Made by a program: the position numbers and the translations under genes. This document shows, in pieces, positions 1 to 9,873 of a stretch of DNA of 64,000 nucleotides. This DNA is from Qipengyuania marisflavi (GTDB lineage Bacteria > Pseudomonadota > Alphaproteobacteria > Sphingomonadales > Sphingomonadaceae), in assembly GCF_005884405.1 (NCBI RefSeq), contig NZ_VCAO01000001.1, forward strand, positions 62,001-126,000. Reading direction: 5' to 3'. The notes below the pieces were generated by a model that was not told where the DNA came from, made no database searches, and was given only the letters and a program-made list of their open reading frames with translations. Every line of letters begins with the position of its first letter. Position 1 is the stretch's first letter.

Positions 1-639
1 GCTGGCAGCGTAATTGCCGCCGGTCTTAGCAGCACCGGTGCCGCCCTTTGCGGCGCGAACGTAGTCGCGGGCGACCCAGATTTTCACAGCGGGCGCGCCT
101 GATTTGAAATAGCCACCGACCGGGCTGGCGATAAGGATGTATTTGTACTGCCGCGCCGGACGCACGCCCAAAAATGCCTCGGATGCGAACATGAAGGGGC
201 GCAGGTACAGTGCCCCGCCGGGAATGGTTGGCACCCACTTGCGGTCCACCGCGACCAGCTGGCGGATCGAATCAAGGAACAGAGCTTCGGGCAGTTCAGG
301 CATCGCCATGCGCCGCGCGCTGTCATTGAAGCGGCGCGCATTGGCATCGGGCCGGAACAGCGCAATCGCACCGTCTTCCTGCTGATAGGCCTTCATGCCC
401 TCGAATATTTCCTGCGCATAATGCAGCACCGCCGCAGCGGGATCGAGCGTGATGGGGCCGCGCGGGCCGAGCACGGCCTGATGCCAGCCGCCTTTGTCCG
501 CGTCATAATCCACCACCACCATGTGATCGGTGAACAGCGTCCCGAACCCGGGATCTTTCAGCGCCTCGTCGCGCGCAGCGTCAGGAGTGGGGGCGGGGTG
601 GGGCACATGTTCGAAATCGGGTGTCGGCGCATCGGCCAT
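1..639 (-). CDS. ilvE: Branched-chain amino acid aminotransferase, 5' part (cut by window edge)
   Basis: The reverse strand reads into the window edge from an ATG at 639 and gives 213 residues with no stop. They begin [14 protein letters not shown] and contain the EIFEGMKAY and [18 protein letters not shown] segments typical of fold-type IV (PLP-dependent) branched-chain aminotransferases, which interconvert Leu/Ile/Val and their 2-oxoacids. The catalytic Lys region lies further downstream; the C-terminal third is outside the window. A Shine-Dalgarno AGGAGAG sits at 647-653. Known family biology links this enzyme to the branched-chain oxoacid dehydrogenase and propionyl-CoA genes elsewhere in the window. 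D-amino-acid transaminase or 4-amino-4-deoxychorismate lyase share the fold, but the motifs favour IlvE. Confidence 0.9.
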   Translation of the reverse strand, partial: MADAPTPDFEHVPHPAPTPDAARDEALKDPGFGTLFTDHMVVVDYDADKGGWHQAVLGPRGPITLDPAAAVLHYAQEIFEGMKAYQQEDGAIALFRPDANARRFNDSARRMAMPELPEALFLDSIRQLVAVDRKWVPTIPGGALYLRPFMFASEAFLGVRPARQYKYILIASPVGGYFKSGAPAVKIWVARDYVRAAKGGTGAAKTGGNYAAS

Positions 640-738
640 CTGGCATCTCTCCTGCTCGCCAAGCCGATATTAGCGCGAAGCCGCGAGGGCAAGGGTGCGG
701 ATGCCCGGCGGCTCAGGAAAATTGCGCTCAGATATGAG

Positions 739-771
739 AAAGGCGGCCCCGCCGAAACGAGAACCGCCTTT
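739..771. terminator. Symmetric hairpin, probable bidirectional terminator
   Basis: AAAGGCGG at 739-746 is complementary to CCGCCTTT at 764-771, giving an 8-bp stem with A and T runs on both flanks. On the minus strand it lies downstream of the 18-codon ORF and about 100 nt upstream of ilvE, so it could end that short transcript or act as an attenuator for ilvE. Confidence 0.55.
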
Positions 772-780
772 CACATGGTC

Positions 781-799
781 AGCGGCCGGAAGTGCCGCT
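781..799. other. Small GC hairpin downstream of the 18-codon ORF
   Basis: AGCGGC (781-786) pairs perfectly with GCCGCT (794-799) around a 7-nt loop. It stands between the 18-codon ORF and the hairpin at 739-771, so the short minus-strand RNA would have two consecutive stem-loops at its 3' end. Confidence 0.5.
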
Positions 800-825
800 C
801 ACAAAGCCTTACTCGGCAAGGAATG

Positions 826-882
826 TTACCGAATATGCTCCGTAGGGATCTTCACCGACCTCGCTACTGAACCATGAGACAT
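826..882 (-). CDS. 18-codon ORF with perfect anti-SD complementarity
   Basis: An ATG at 882 opens MSHGSVARSVKIPTEHIR and stops at 826. Immediately upstream, positions 884-898 carry 15 nt on the plus strand equal to the conserved 3' tail of 16S rRNA, so on the minus strand this is a full-length Shine-Dalgarno (GAAAGGAGGTGATCC) with 7 nt between GGAGG and the ATG. That is far stronger than any other ribosome binding site in this window. Two hairpins follow. The peptide is basic, lacks a signal or membrane segment, and I do not recognise it. It holds two Val and two Ile, so an ilvE leader-peptide role is conceivable but not compelling. It may be a real micropeptide, a leader, or an RNA that binds 30S subunits. 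Confidence 0.5.
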   Translation of the reverse strand: MSHGSVARSVKIPTEHIR

Positions 883-883
883 C

Positions 884-898
884 GGATCACCTCCTTTC
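884..898 (-). promoter_or_regulatory. Extended Shine-Dalgarno, complete complement of the 16S 3' tail
   Basis: The minus strand reads GAAAGGAGGTGATCC directly before the CGATG of the 18-codon ORF. Pairing would involve 15 consecutive bases of the 16S rRNA 3' end instead of the usual four to six. On the plus strand the same bases look like a 16S tail, but no rRNA gene is attached. Confidence 0.7.
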
Positions 899-1036
899 AA
901 GCTTGTGAGCTGGAGCCCGCGCTTCACCGGGGCCCGGGATCCGCGTGTGCCGCTGATCCTGCCTTCAATTTGTTGCGCCGGGCGCGTTAAAACAAGTCTT
1001 GTAAAAAAGTTTTCCCATGTCAGAATTGTCCTTTGT

Positions 1037-1064
1037 GGCCTGGCAGACTTGCTGGGCCTTTTTT
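1037..1064 (+). terminator. Terminator-like hairpin with T6 tract, plus strand, no gene in front
   Basis: GGCCTGGCA (1037-1045) pairs with TGCTGGGCC (1050-1058) using two G-T wobbles and a GACT loop, and is followed by TTTTTT (1059-1064). The T tract makes it a plus-strand terminator, yet I see no plus-strand coding gene between the window start and here. It lies just beyond the 3' end of the minus-strand lipoprotein gene. Confidence 0.5.
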
Positions 1065-1071
1065 GCGAGCT

Positions 1072-1623
1072 TCAGCGGCAATCCTCGATCACGCGGGTCA
1101 CTTCGGCCCAGGCCGGGATGTACAGCGCTGGCTGGCCGGGTACTTCCACCGCAAATCGCCCAATCGTCAGCGCCATCGCATCCAGCAGCGGATCTGCTGC
1201 CGTAACAGAAGCGCTGACAGCGCCGCCGCCATTTGCGGCCTTGGCAGCAAGCGCGCGGGTGGTGGTTTCGGTTCTGATGATTACGCTGCTGTCGCTGCGC
1301 TGGTCAGGCAGATAGCGAATCATGGCGATCTGGCGCGAATTGCTGGTGCACCCCAGCGCGAACAGCGGCGTGTCATTGCTGGAGCCGAATCGTGCCATTG
1401 TCCCACCATTCACGGCGCCATAGGTCCAGTTGCCCACGCTTTGCGGGGCATCAAGCCAGCTCGACATGGTCGGCACAGGTACGGGCGGCGGAGGCGGGGC
1501 GGGGCGCGGTGCAGGCACAGCGGCTGTCTCCGGGACCGGCGTCGGCTCGGGTGCCGGCACACAGGCCGCGATGGTGAAGGATAGCGCCAGCGCGCCGCCG
1601 AGATGGACATAGATCGGTTTCAT
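1072..1623 (-). CDS. Putative lipoprotein with Pro-rich linker
   Basis: The ATG at 1623 starts MKPIYVHLGGALALSF, a short basic-hydrophobic leader ending in a lipobox (TIAAC), so the mature protein should be lipid-anchored at Cys20. A Pro/Ala-rich stretch (about residues 22-52) follows. The rest, about residues 53-183, is a compact domain with a MSSWLDAPQSVGNW start and two further Cys, including the C-terminal VIEDCR. An in-frame start 15 codons upstream would put charged residues before the leader, so the inner start is preferred. I do not recognise the domain. It is divergent from tlyA with 34 bp between the starts, so promoters must be very short or overlap. Confidence 0.8.
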   Translation of the reverse strand: MKPIYVHLGGALALSFTIAACVPAPEPTPVPETAAVPAPRPAPPPPPVPVPTMSSWLDAPQSVGNWTYGAVNGGTMARFGSSNDTPLFALGCTSNSRQIAMIRYLPDQRSDSSVIIRTETTTRALAAKAANGGGAVSASVTAADPLLDAMALTIGRFAVEVPGQPALYIPAWAEVTRVIEDCR

Positions 1624-1657
1624 GTCCCACCAATGATCGCTAACGCACTTGTTTCCA

Positions 1658-2395
1658 ATGCCTATCAAACGCCGCCTCGATCAAATGCTGGTAGACCGCG
1701 GGCTCGTAGAGAGCCGCACGCGGGCGCAGGCGCTGGTAATGGCGGGGCTGGTGTTCTCTGGCGAAACCAAATTGGCCAAGCCGGGGCAGCAGCTCCCCGA
1801 GGATGCGCCGCTGGATGTGCGCGGCCGCGATCACCCCTGGGTGTCGCGCGGCGGTATCAAACTGGCGCATGCTATCGAACATTTCGGACTGGATCCGTCG
1901 GGCGTCACCGCGATGGATGTGGGCAGCTCAACCGGCGGGTTTACCGACGTTTTGCTGCAAGGCGGGGCGGATCATGTCTTTGCAGTGGATAGCGGCACCA
2001 ACCAGCTGGCATGGAAACTGCGGCAGGATGAGCGCGTCACGGTGCTCGAACAGACCAGCGCGCGCATTCTGACGCCCGAGATGATCGACCGGCCCTGCAA
2101 CTGGGTGGTGTGCGACGCCAGCTTTATCGGGCTGGCCAAAGTCCTCGCCCGCCCGCTGGAACTGGCGGCACCGCAATGCCGATTGGTCGCGCTGATCAAA
2201 CCGCAATTCGAGGTTGGGCGCGAGGAGGTCGGCAAAGGCGGTGTGGTCCGCGATCCGGCGCTGCATCAGCGCGTCTGCGAGGAAGTGCGCAGCTGGGCCG
2301 AGGGGCTGGGCTTTACCGTCCAGGGCATCAACCGCAGCCCGATTACCGGGCCTGAAGGCAATGTGGAATTCCTGATGTCTGCGCAGAGAGAATGA
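1658..2395 (+). CDS. tlyA: TlyA-family 2'-O-ribose rRNA methyltransferase
   Basis: The product is 245 residues. It has an N-terminal S4-like RNA-binding segment (KRRLDQMLVDRGLVESR, about residues 3-20) and an FtsJ-like SAM-dependent methyltransferase domain with AMDVGSSTGGFTDVLLQGGA as motif I. Members of this family methylate 16S/23S rRNA cytidines and were first named hemolysins. The ATG at 1658 is used because it gives the family-typical MPIKRRLDQM start; a TTG at 1649 would add three residues. No clear Shine-Dalgarno is visible. The next gene, pccB, is 69 bp away. Confidence 0.9.
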   Translation: MPIKRRLDQMLVDRGLVESRTRAQALVMAGLVFSGETKLAKPGQQLPEDAPLDVRGRDHPWVSRGGIKLAHAIEHFGLDPSGVTAMDVGSSTGGFTDVLLQGGADHVFAVDSGTNQLAWKLRQDERVTVLEQTSARILTPEMIDRPCNWVVCDASFIGLAKVLARPLELAAPQCRLVALIKPQFEVGREEVGKGGVVRDPALHQRVCEEVRSWAEGLGFTVQGINRSPITGPEGNVEFLMSAQRE

Positions 2396-2464
2396 CGCCG
2401 CGACATTGACGCTGCCGCAACCCGCTGGCTAGGCGCATTGGCGAGAGACTTCTTTGGAGAGAGT

Positions 2465-3993
<1,529 letters not shown>

Positions 3994-3997
<4 letters not shown>

Positions 3998-4251
3998 TCT
4001 TCGTTAAGCTGTTCCTAGCTGCCGTTTTCGCGCTGATTGGCCTCTGGCTTTGGAGAATGGCGAATAGGTGGTCGATGGACGGAGAAATCCCGAAAGAATG
4101 GGTGAAATCAATCGATCCGCAGCCAGTGGCCCGCGATGATACTCACTTTGGGAAAGTTGTCGCTTGGCAAAAGCTAATGGCACTCATGGCATGGTTCTTC
4201 GCTGGGCTCTTCGTCCTCTCGATTGGCTTTGAATTGACAGGAAATCTCTGA
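3994..4251 (+). CDS. Small two-TM membrane protein
   Basis: This 85-residue product starts at an ATG overlapping the pccB stop by 4 nt and ends on the base that opens the next ATG, so translation is probably coupled on both sides. Hydrophobic helices are visible at about residues 5-21 ([15 protein letters not shown]) and 60-80 ([19 protein letters not shown]), with a polar, Trp-containing segment between. I do not recognise a family. Its GC content is lower than that of pccB and mce. The location suggests an accessory role in propionate metabolism, but nothing in the sequence shows it. Confidence 0.75.
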
Positions 4252-4712
4252 TGAAACTCGGCCGTCTCAACCATATCGGCGTCGCAACGCCATCCATTGC
4301 TGACAGCATCCGCTATTACCGCGAGGTGATGGGCGCCACCGAAATTACCGAACCGTTCGACCTGCCAGAGCAGGGTGTGAAGGTCTGCTTCGTGTCGACG
4401 CCCGGCGAAACAGGTGTCAATGAAGCGCTTCATTCGGCGCTGAACGGAACGCAGATCGAGCTGATCGAGCCGCTGAACAGTGAATCGCCCATCGCAGGTT
4501 TTCTCGCCAAGAACCCGGCGGGGGGGCAGCACCATCTGTGCTACGAGGTTCCCGACATCGCTGCGGCCCGCGCGTGGTTCGAGGGGCTGGGCAAGCGCAT
4601 CCTTGGCTCCACGCGGATCGGAGCGCACGGCACGCCGATCTTTTTCCTGCATCCGAAGGACATGATGGGCCAGCTGACCGAGATCATGGAAACCCCGAAG
4701 GCGGGGCATTGA
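4251..4712 (+). CDS. mce: Methylmalonyl-CoA epimerase
   Basis: The 153-residue protein opens KLGRLNHIGVATPSIADSI, the first half of a glyoxalase/VOC fold, and ends with IFFLHPKDMMGQLTEI. Metal ligands expected for the family are visible: His in LNHIGVA, His in GGQHHLCYEV, and Glu in QLTEI. It converts (S)- to (R)-methylmalonyl-CoA between propionyl-CoA carboxylase and the mutase. The start overlaps the preceding stop by one base. Length and context (pccB upstream, scpA downstream) both fit. Confidence 0.93.
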   Translation: MKLGRLNHIGVATPSIADSIRYYREVMGATEITEPFDLPEQGVKVCFVSTPGETGVNEALHSALNGTQIELIEPLNSESPIAGFLAKNPAGGQHHLCYEVPDIAAARAWFEGLGKRILGSTRIGAHGTPIFFLHPKDMMGQLTEIMETPKAGH

Positions 4713-4758
4713 CCAAACCGCCCTCTCCCCGCACGGGGAAAGGGCCAAGGGAGAACGA

Positions 4759-5541
4759 ATGAGCTACCAGCATATCCTCACCGAAACCGATGGTGCAGTG
4801 ACCACCATCACGCTGAACCGGCCCGAGCGGCTCAATGCCTGCGCGCCAGATATGGCGGTGGAAATCCGCGATGTGCTGGCCGATCCGGGCGCGGTGCGGT
4901 GCTTTGTCATCACCGGGTCAGGGCGCGCGTTCTGTTCTGGTGCGGATTTGTCGGCGCGCGGCGAGCGCAGCGTGGGCGGCGGGCGCGGGGCCTATGATGC
5001 GCTGTCGATGAGCTACAACCCGCTGATGATGCACATGGCGCAATGCGCGGTGCCGATAGTGGCGGCGGTCAACGGTCCGGCGGCGGGCATCGGCTGTTCG
5101 ATTGCGCTGGCGGCGGATTTCGTGCTGGCAGGCAAGAGCGCCTATTTCCTTCAGGCCTTCGTCAATATCGGGCTGGTCCCCGATGGCGGTGCCAGCTGGA
5201 TGCTGCCGCGCCTGATCGGCAAGGCACGCGCCACTGAAATGATGATGCTGGGCGAGAAAATCGGCGCCGAAAAGGCCGAGGATTGGGGCATGATCTACAA
5301 ATGCGTCGAGGATGCGGTGCTGATGCAAGAGGCCAAGGCGGTGGCGCAGCGGCTGGCCGGCGGCCCAACATTGGCGCTGGGCGCAATGCGCGAAAACATC
5401 TTCAAGGCGCTGGAAATCAATTACTCCGCCGCGCTGCATCAGGAGGCCCTGGGCCAGCGCCGCGCGGGCGAGAGCAAGGATGCGGTAGAGGGCGGCATGG
5501 CCTTCCTGATGAAGCGCAAACCCGAATTCAAGGGCGAGTGA
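4759..5541 (+). CDS. Enoyl-CoA hydratase/isomerase family protein
   Basis: A 260-residue crotonase-fold protein. The oxyanion-hole segments are SGRAFCSGADLSA (about residues 53-66) and NGPAAGIGCSIALAADF (about 105-121), followed by FVNIGLVPDGGASWMLPRLIG. The Glu normally found in the first catalytic position of hydratases appears replaced (GPAAGIG region, then PDGG), so it might be a PaaG-like isomerase or another crotonase activity; the exact substrate cannot be read from sequence. It follows mce by 46 bp and abuts the GST gene with a TGATG overlap. In this operon it most likely serves acyl-CoA degradation. Confidence 0.85.
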   Translation: MSYQHILTETDGAVTTITLNRPERLNACAPDMAVEIRDVLADPGAVRCFVITGSGRAFCSGADLSARGERSVGGGRGAYDALSMSYNPLMMHMAQCAVPIVAAVNGPAAGIGCSIALAADFVLAGKSAYFLQAFVNIGLVPDGGASWMLPRLIGKARATEMMMLGEKIGAEKAEDWGMIYKCVEDAVLMQEAKAVAQRLAGGPTLALGAMRENIFKALEINYSAALHQEALGQRRAGESKDAVEGGMAFLMKRKPEFKGE

Positions 5542-6152
5542 TGCTGTTCTACGATAGCCCCAACCCGGCCCCCAACCCGCGCCGCGTGCGTATCTTCGCC
5601 GCTGAGAAGGGTGTGGAACTGCCCGCCCGCGAAATCTCGATCCCCAAGCGCGAGCAGAAGTCCGAAGAATTCCTCGCCATCAATCCGCGCGGGCAAACCC
5701 CGGCGCTGGAACTGGACGATGGCACGGTCATCACCGAAAGCGTTGCGATCTGCCGCTATCTGGAGGGTCTGCACCCGCAGCCTCCGCTGTTCGGCAGCAG
5801 CCCGCTGGAAAGCGCCCAGATCGAAATGTGGAGCCGCCGGGTGGAGATGATCCTGATGGCCCCCGTGGGCGCAGTGTGGGTGCACACGCATCCCTTCACA
5901 GCCGCCATTCCGGGCCGCAACAGCGACTATGGCGAGGCCAATCGCCCGCGTGTTGCAGAGGCGTTTCGCTTTTTCGACAGCGCGCTGAAAGACCGCGAAT
6001 TTCTTGCCGCCGATAATTATTCGATGGCGGACATCATCCTGCTGACCACGATGGACTTCGCCGGATTTGCAAATTGCCCCGCGCCCGACGATTGTGCAGC
6101 GCTGGCGGCATGGCACACCCGCGTTACCGCGCGGCCCAGCACGGCCGCCTGA
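5541..6152 (+). CDS. Glutathione S-transferase family protein
   Basis: The 203-residue product has an N-terminal thioredoxin-like domain ([22 protein letters not shown]) with [14 protein letters not shown] and [11 protein letters not shown], the usual cis-Pro and glutathione gamma-glutamyl contact segments. A helical C-terminal domain follows (about residues 90-200) with the [20 protein letters not shown] motif that caps the fold. The ATG overlaps the enoyl-CoA hydratase stop by one base, so it is co-translated with the operon. Substrate is unknown; a role in detoxifying reactive acyl or aldehyde intermediates is inference. Confidence 0.9.
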   Translation: MLFYDSPNPAPNPRRVRIFAAEKGVELPAREISIPKREQKSEEFLAINPRGQTPALELDDGTVITESVAICRYLEGLHPQPPLFGSSPLESAQIEMWSRRVEMILMAPVGAVWVHTHPFTAAIPGRNSDYGEANRPRVAEAFRFFDSALKDREFLAADNYSMADIILLTTMDFAGFANCPAPDDCAALAAWHTRVTARPSTAA

Positions 6153-6162
6153 AGGATTGATG

Positions 6163-8307
6163 ATGATCGATAAGCCCAGCACCGCCGACTGGCAGGCCCT
6201 TGCCGACAAGGAATCGCGCGGACGCGATTTGACCCGCGAAATGCCCGAAGGCTTCGCGATCAAGCCGCTCTATACTGCCGATGATGCGGGCGATCCCGGA
6301 CTGCCCGGCTTTGCCCCGTTCACTCGCGGTGTGAAGGCCACAATGTATGCGGGGCGTCCGTGGACGATCCGGCAATATGCGGGTTTTTCAACCGCTGAGG
6401 AATCCAACGCCTTCTATCGCCGCAATCTGGCGGCGGGACAGAAGGGTCTTTCGGTCGCGTTCGATCTGGCAACGCACCGTGGTTATGATTCCGACCATGC
6501 CCGCGTGGTGGGCGATGTCGGCAAGGCGGGCGTCGCCATCGATACCGTGCGCGACATGGAAATTCTGTTCGACCAGATCCCGCTCGATACCATGAGCGTC
6601 AGCATGACGATGAACGGCGCGGTGATTCCGATTTTGGCGTTTTATATCGTCGCGGCAGAGCGGCAGGGGGTGCCGGCAAGCGCGCTGTCGGGGACCATCC
6701 AGAACGATATTCTCAAAGAGTTCATGGTCCGCAACACCTACATCTATCCTCCCGAACCCAGCATGCGGATTGTCTCGGACATTATCGCCTATACCTCTGC
6801 CAACATGCCGAAATTCAACAGCATTTCGATCAGCGGCTATCACATGCACGAAGCCGGGGCGACGGCGGTTCAGGAACTGGCATTCACGATTGCCGATGGC
6901 AAGGAATACGCCAAGCGCGCGATGGCGACCGGGCTGGACCTGGATGCCTTTGCGCCGCGCCTGTCGTTCTTTTTCGGCATCGGGATGAACTTCTTCATGG
7001 AAGTTGCCAAGCTGCGCGCGGCGCGCAAGCTGTGGCATGATGTGATGGCCGGGCTGGGCGCGCAAACGCCCAAGTCCAAGATGCTGCGCACGCATTGCCA
7101 GACCAGCGGCGTGTCCTTGCAGGAGCAGGACCCGTACAACAATGTGATCCGCACCACGGTGGAAGCGATGGCGGCGGTGCTTGGCGGCACACAAAGCCTG
7201 CACACCAATGCGCTGGACGAAGCGATTGCGCTGCCCACCGATTTCTCCGCCCGCATTGCCCGCAATACGCAGCTGGTGTTGCAGGAAGAAACCGGCATCA
7301 CCGATGTCGTCGATCCGCTGGGCGGCAGCTATTATATCGAGGCGCTGACCGCCAAGCTGGTCGAGGAAGCCGAAGCACTGATGGCCGATGTTGACGCAGT
7401 TGGCGGGATGACCGCCTATGTCGCCAGCGGCAAGCCCAAGGCGGCAATCGAACAGGCCGCCGCCGCCAAGCAGGCCAGCGTCGACAAGGCCGAAACGGTG
7501 ATAGTTGGCGTGAACAAGTATCGCCGCGAAACCGAAGACGCGATGGATACGCTGGATATCGACAATCACGCGGTTCGTAAAAGCCAGATTGCGCGGCTTG
7601 AAAAGGTCCGCGCCGGGCGTGATGAGGCGGCCTGTCAGGCTGCGCTCAAGGCTTTATCGGATGGCTGCAAGGAGGGCGGTAACACGCTGGCGCTGGCCGG
7701 GGATGCGGCGCGCCACGATGCCACTCTGGGCGAGATATCCTCCGCGATGGAGGATGTGTTTGGCCGCTATGACACGGTGCCGACACCGGTGCGCGGGGTG
7801 TTTACGGCGGCCTATGCCGATGATGCCCGCTATGCTCAGGTGATGCGCGGGGTGGAAGCGGTGAGCCGCAGACTGGGCCGCGCGCCCAGGCTGATGGTCG
7901 CCAAGATGGGCCAGGACGGCCACGACCGCGGCGCCAATGTCATCGCCAGCGCTTTTGCCGACATGGGCTTCCAAGTGGTCAGCGGCCCGCTGTTCCAGAC
8001 GCCGCAGGAAACCCGCGATATGGCGCTGGCGAATGACGTGGACGCCATCGGCGCGAGTTCGCTTGCGGCAGGTCACAAGACGCTGATCCCCGAACTGATC
8101 GGCTTGCTGCGAGAATCCGGGCGGAGTGATATCAAGGTCGTGGCGGGCGGCGTAATCCCGCCGCAGGATTACGATTTCCTGCGCGATGCCGGGGTGCAGG
8201 GGATCTATGGACCGGGCAGCAATGTGGTGGAATGCGCGGCAGACGTTCTGCGCCTGCTCGGCCACAACATGCCGCCTGTGGGTGAGGATCTGGAGGTGGT
8301 GGGATGA
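6163..8307 (+). CDS. scpA: Methylmalonyl-CoA mutase (single-chain, B12-dependent)
   Basis: About 714 residues, matching the single-polypeptide mutases. Residues up to about 540 form the substrate-binding TIM barrel ([23 protein letters not shown], then [19 protein letters not shown]). The C-terminal part carries the cobalamin-binding signature [16 protein letters not shown], where the His is the lower axial ligand, and [12 protein letters not shown]. It isomerises (R)-methylmalonyl-CoA to succinyl-CoA. Two adjacent ATGs exist at 6160 and 6163; AAGGA at 6152-6156 is better spaced for 6163. No meaB-type GTPase chaperone gene was seen next to it. Confidence 0.95.
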   Translation: MIDKPSTADWQALADKESRGRDLTREMPEGFAIKPLYTADDAGDPGLPGFAPFTRGVKATMYAGRPWTIRQYAGFSTAEESNAFYRRNLAAGQKGLSVAFDLATHRGYDSDHARVVGDVGKAGVAIDTVRDMEILFDQIPLDTMSVSMTMNGAVIPILAFYIVAAERQGVPASALSGTIQNDILKEFMVRNTYIYPPEPSMRIVSDIIAYTSANMPKFNSISISGYHMHEAGATAVQELAFTIADGKEYAKRAMATGLDLDAFAPRLSFFFGIGMNFFMEVAKLRAARKLWHDVMAGLGAQTPKSKMLRTHCQTSGVSLQEQDPYNNVIRTTVEAMAAVLGGTQSLHTNALDEAIALPTDFSARIARNTQLVLQEETGITDVVDPLGGSYYIEALTAKLVEEAEALMADVDAVGGMTAYVASGKPKAAIEQAAAAKQASVDKAETVIVGVNKYRRETEDAMDTLDIDNHAVRKSQIARLEKVRAGRDEAACQAALKALSDGCKEGGNTLALAGDAARHDATLGEISSAMEDVFGRYDTVPTPVRGVFTAAYADDARYAQVMRGVEAVSRRLGRAPRLMVAKMGQDGHDRGANVIASAFADMGFQVVSGPLFQTPQETRDMALANDVDAIGASSLAAGHKTLIPELIGLLRESGRSDIKVVAGGVIPPQDYDFLRDAGVQGIYGPGSNVVECAADVLRLLGHNMPPVGEDLEVVG

Positions 8308-8855
8308 GACACTTATGGCTCAGTGGTCGACGCATCCCTTCTGGTCGAGATTTTCAGTTTTTGGATCGGTTGGTGGGTGGAGTTGGACATGTCTGCAAAG
8401 AGTTGGCTGACTATGCAGTCGAGTTCCAACCAATGCACGATACGGAGAATTGTGGCGTAAGCGTGCTGCTTGCCGGTGCAGTCAAAGCTGGAATGTTTGG
8501 TGTGTGTGAATACAGTATTGAACGTGTTTCTGAGGAGGATTGCGCTCCAAAGGCTGGTCAGAAAGCTGACTTGTGGTTGCTTGATAAGGGTCGGGGATAT
8601 GGGTTCGAGTTCAAACAATACTGCGCTCACAAACCCAACAACAGGGACTTAGGCGGTCAAATGCACTTGGCAAAACTGGCCGCAAAAACACTGCCTGACG
8701 AACAAGATCGCGTTTTTGGCGGCGTGATTGCGCCTGTTTTTCCTGACGATTTGGAGGAGGAACTTATTGAGTTTGCACAATATGTTGACTATCCGGTGCA
8801 ATTGAACTCGGCGGCCGGTTGGAGCGCGTTCATATTTTTCGACGAGGTGAGGTAG
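8304..8855 (+). CDS. Unknown protein with PD-(D/E)xK-like motif, inserted in propionate operon
   Basis: A 183-residue ORF whose ATGA overlaps the scpA stop by 4 nt and which ends one base before bioB. Codon use is clearly less GC-rich than in scpA and bioB, which suggests later acquisition. A helix-rich N-terminal part is followed by [20 protein letters not shown] (about residues 87-106), where an Asp on a hydrophobic strand followed by ExK on the next strand resembles the core of restriction-endonuclease-like folds. I recognise no named family. It could be a DNA-acting or anti-phage gene or an unrelated cargo; the motif reading is inference. Confidence 0.7.
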   Translation: MRHLWLSGRRIPSGRDFQFLDRLVGGVGHVCKELADYAVEFQPMHDTENCGVSVLLAGAVKAGMFGVCEYSIERVSEEDCAPKAGQKADLWLLDKGRGYGFEFKQYCAHKPNNRDLGGQMHLAKLAAKTLPDEQDRVFGGVIAPVFPDDLEEELIEFAQYVDYPVQLNSAAGWSAFIFFDEVR

Positions 8856-8856
8856 A

Positions 8857-9873
8857 ATGCAAGTCCGCACCGACTGGACCCGCGCAGAAATCGCGGCTCT
8901 TTTCGACCTTCCCTTCACCGAGCTGCTCTTCCAAGCCGCCACCATCCACCGCGAGTTCCATCCGCCCGAGCAAATCCAGCTCTGCACCTTGCTGTCGATC
9001 AAGACCGGCGGGTGCCCGGAGGACTGTGGCTATTGCTCGCAATCGGTGAAGGCGAACTCTGGCGTCGAGGCGACCAAGCTGATGGATGTTCAGCAGGTGC
9101 TCCAGCGCGCGGCGCAGGCCAAGGATGCGGGCTCGCAGCGGTTTTGCATGGGTGCCGCATGGCGCAACCCCAAGGACCGCGACATGCCCGCCATCGTCGA
9201 GATCGTGAAAGGCGTGCGCAGCATGGGGCTGGAAACCTGCATGACACTGGGCATGCTCGAACCGCATCAGGCCGATATGCTGGCCGAGGCGGGGCTGGAT
9301 TATTACAACCATAATGTGGACACCGGCCCCGAATATTACGAGCGCGTGATCACCACCCGCAATTATCAGGACCGGCTCGATACGCTGCGACACGTCCGCG
9401 ATTCGGGCATCAATGTTTGCAGCGGCGGGATCGTCGGAATGGGCGAAACGCGCGCCGACCGGGTGGGCTTCGTCCACACCCTCGCCACGCTACCGCAGCA
9501 TCCCGAAAGCGTTCCGGTCAACGCGCTGGTGCCGGTCAAGGGCACGGTGCTGGGCGACATGCTGGCCGACACTCCGCTGGCCAAAATCGACGACATTGAA
9601 TTTGTCCGCACCGTCGCGGCGGCGCGCATCACGATGCCGCTGAGCATGGTGAGGCTTTCCGCAGGCCGCGAAAGCATGAGCGAAGCCACGCAGGCGCTGT
9701 GCTTCCTCGCCGGCGCGAACTCGATCTTCACCGGTGACAAACTGCTGACCGCCCCCAATGCGGGCGACGACAGCGACGCCGCGCTGTTCGCCAAGCTGGG
9801 CCTGACAGCGCTGAAGGGTGAAGAACCGCTGCGAGCGGCGAAGTGTGGCGCACTGGAGACGCCGGAATGTTGA
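8857..9873 (+). CDS. bioB: Biotin synthase
   Basis: The 338-residue radical-SAM enzyme has the CxxxCxxC cluster motif as [14 protein letters not shown] (about residues 52-65), then [18 protein letters not shown] and [13 protein letters not shown], followed by [26 protein letters not shown] near residue 270. It inserts sulfur into dethiobiotin. The other bio genes are absent here. Its position inside the operon for biotin-dependent propionyl-CoA carboxylase suggests local supply of the cofactor of PccA. The gene lies between two AT-richer unknown genes, the second overlapping its end by 7 nt. Confidence 0.95.
   Translation: MQVRTDWTRAEIAALFDLPFTELLFQAATIHREFHPPEQIQLCTLLSIKTGGCPEDCGYCSQSVKANSGVEATKLMDVQQVLQRAAQAKDAGSQRFCMGAAWRNPKDRDMPAIVEIVKGVRSMGLETCMTLGMLEPHQADMLAEAGLDYYNHNVDTGPEYYERVITTRNYQDRLDTLRHVRDSGINVCSGGIVGMGETRADRVGFVHTLATLPQHPESVPVNALVPVKGTVLGDMLADTPLAKIDDIEFVRTVAAARITMPLSMVRLSAGRESMSEATQALCFLAGANSIFTGDKLLTAPNAGDDSDAALFAKLGLTALKGEEPLRAAKCGALETPEC

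Noticed and set aside
884-898. 16S rRNA 3' tail on the plus strand
   Set aside because: Only the last 15 bases match; no 16S sequence precedes it. It is better explained as a Shine-Dalgarno on the minus strand.
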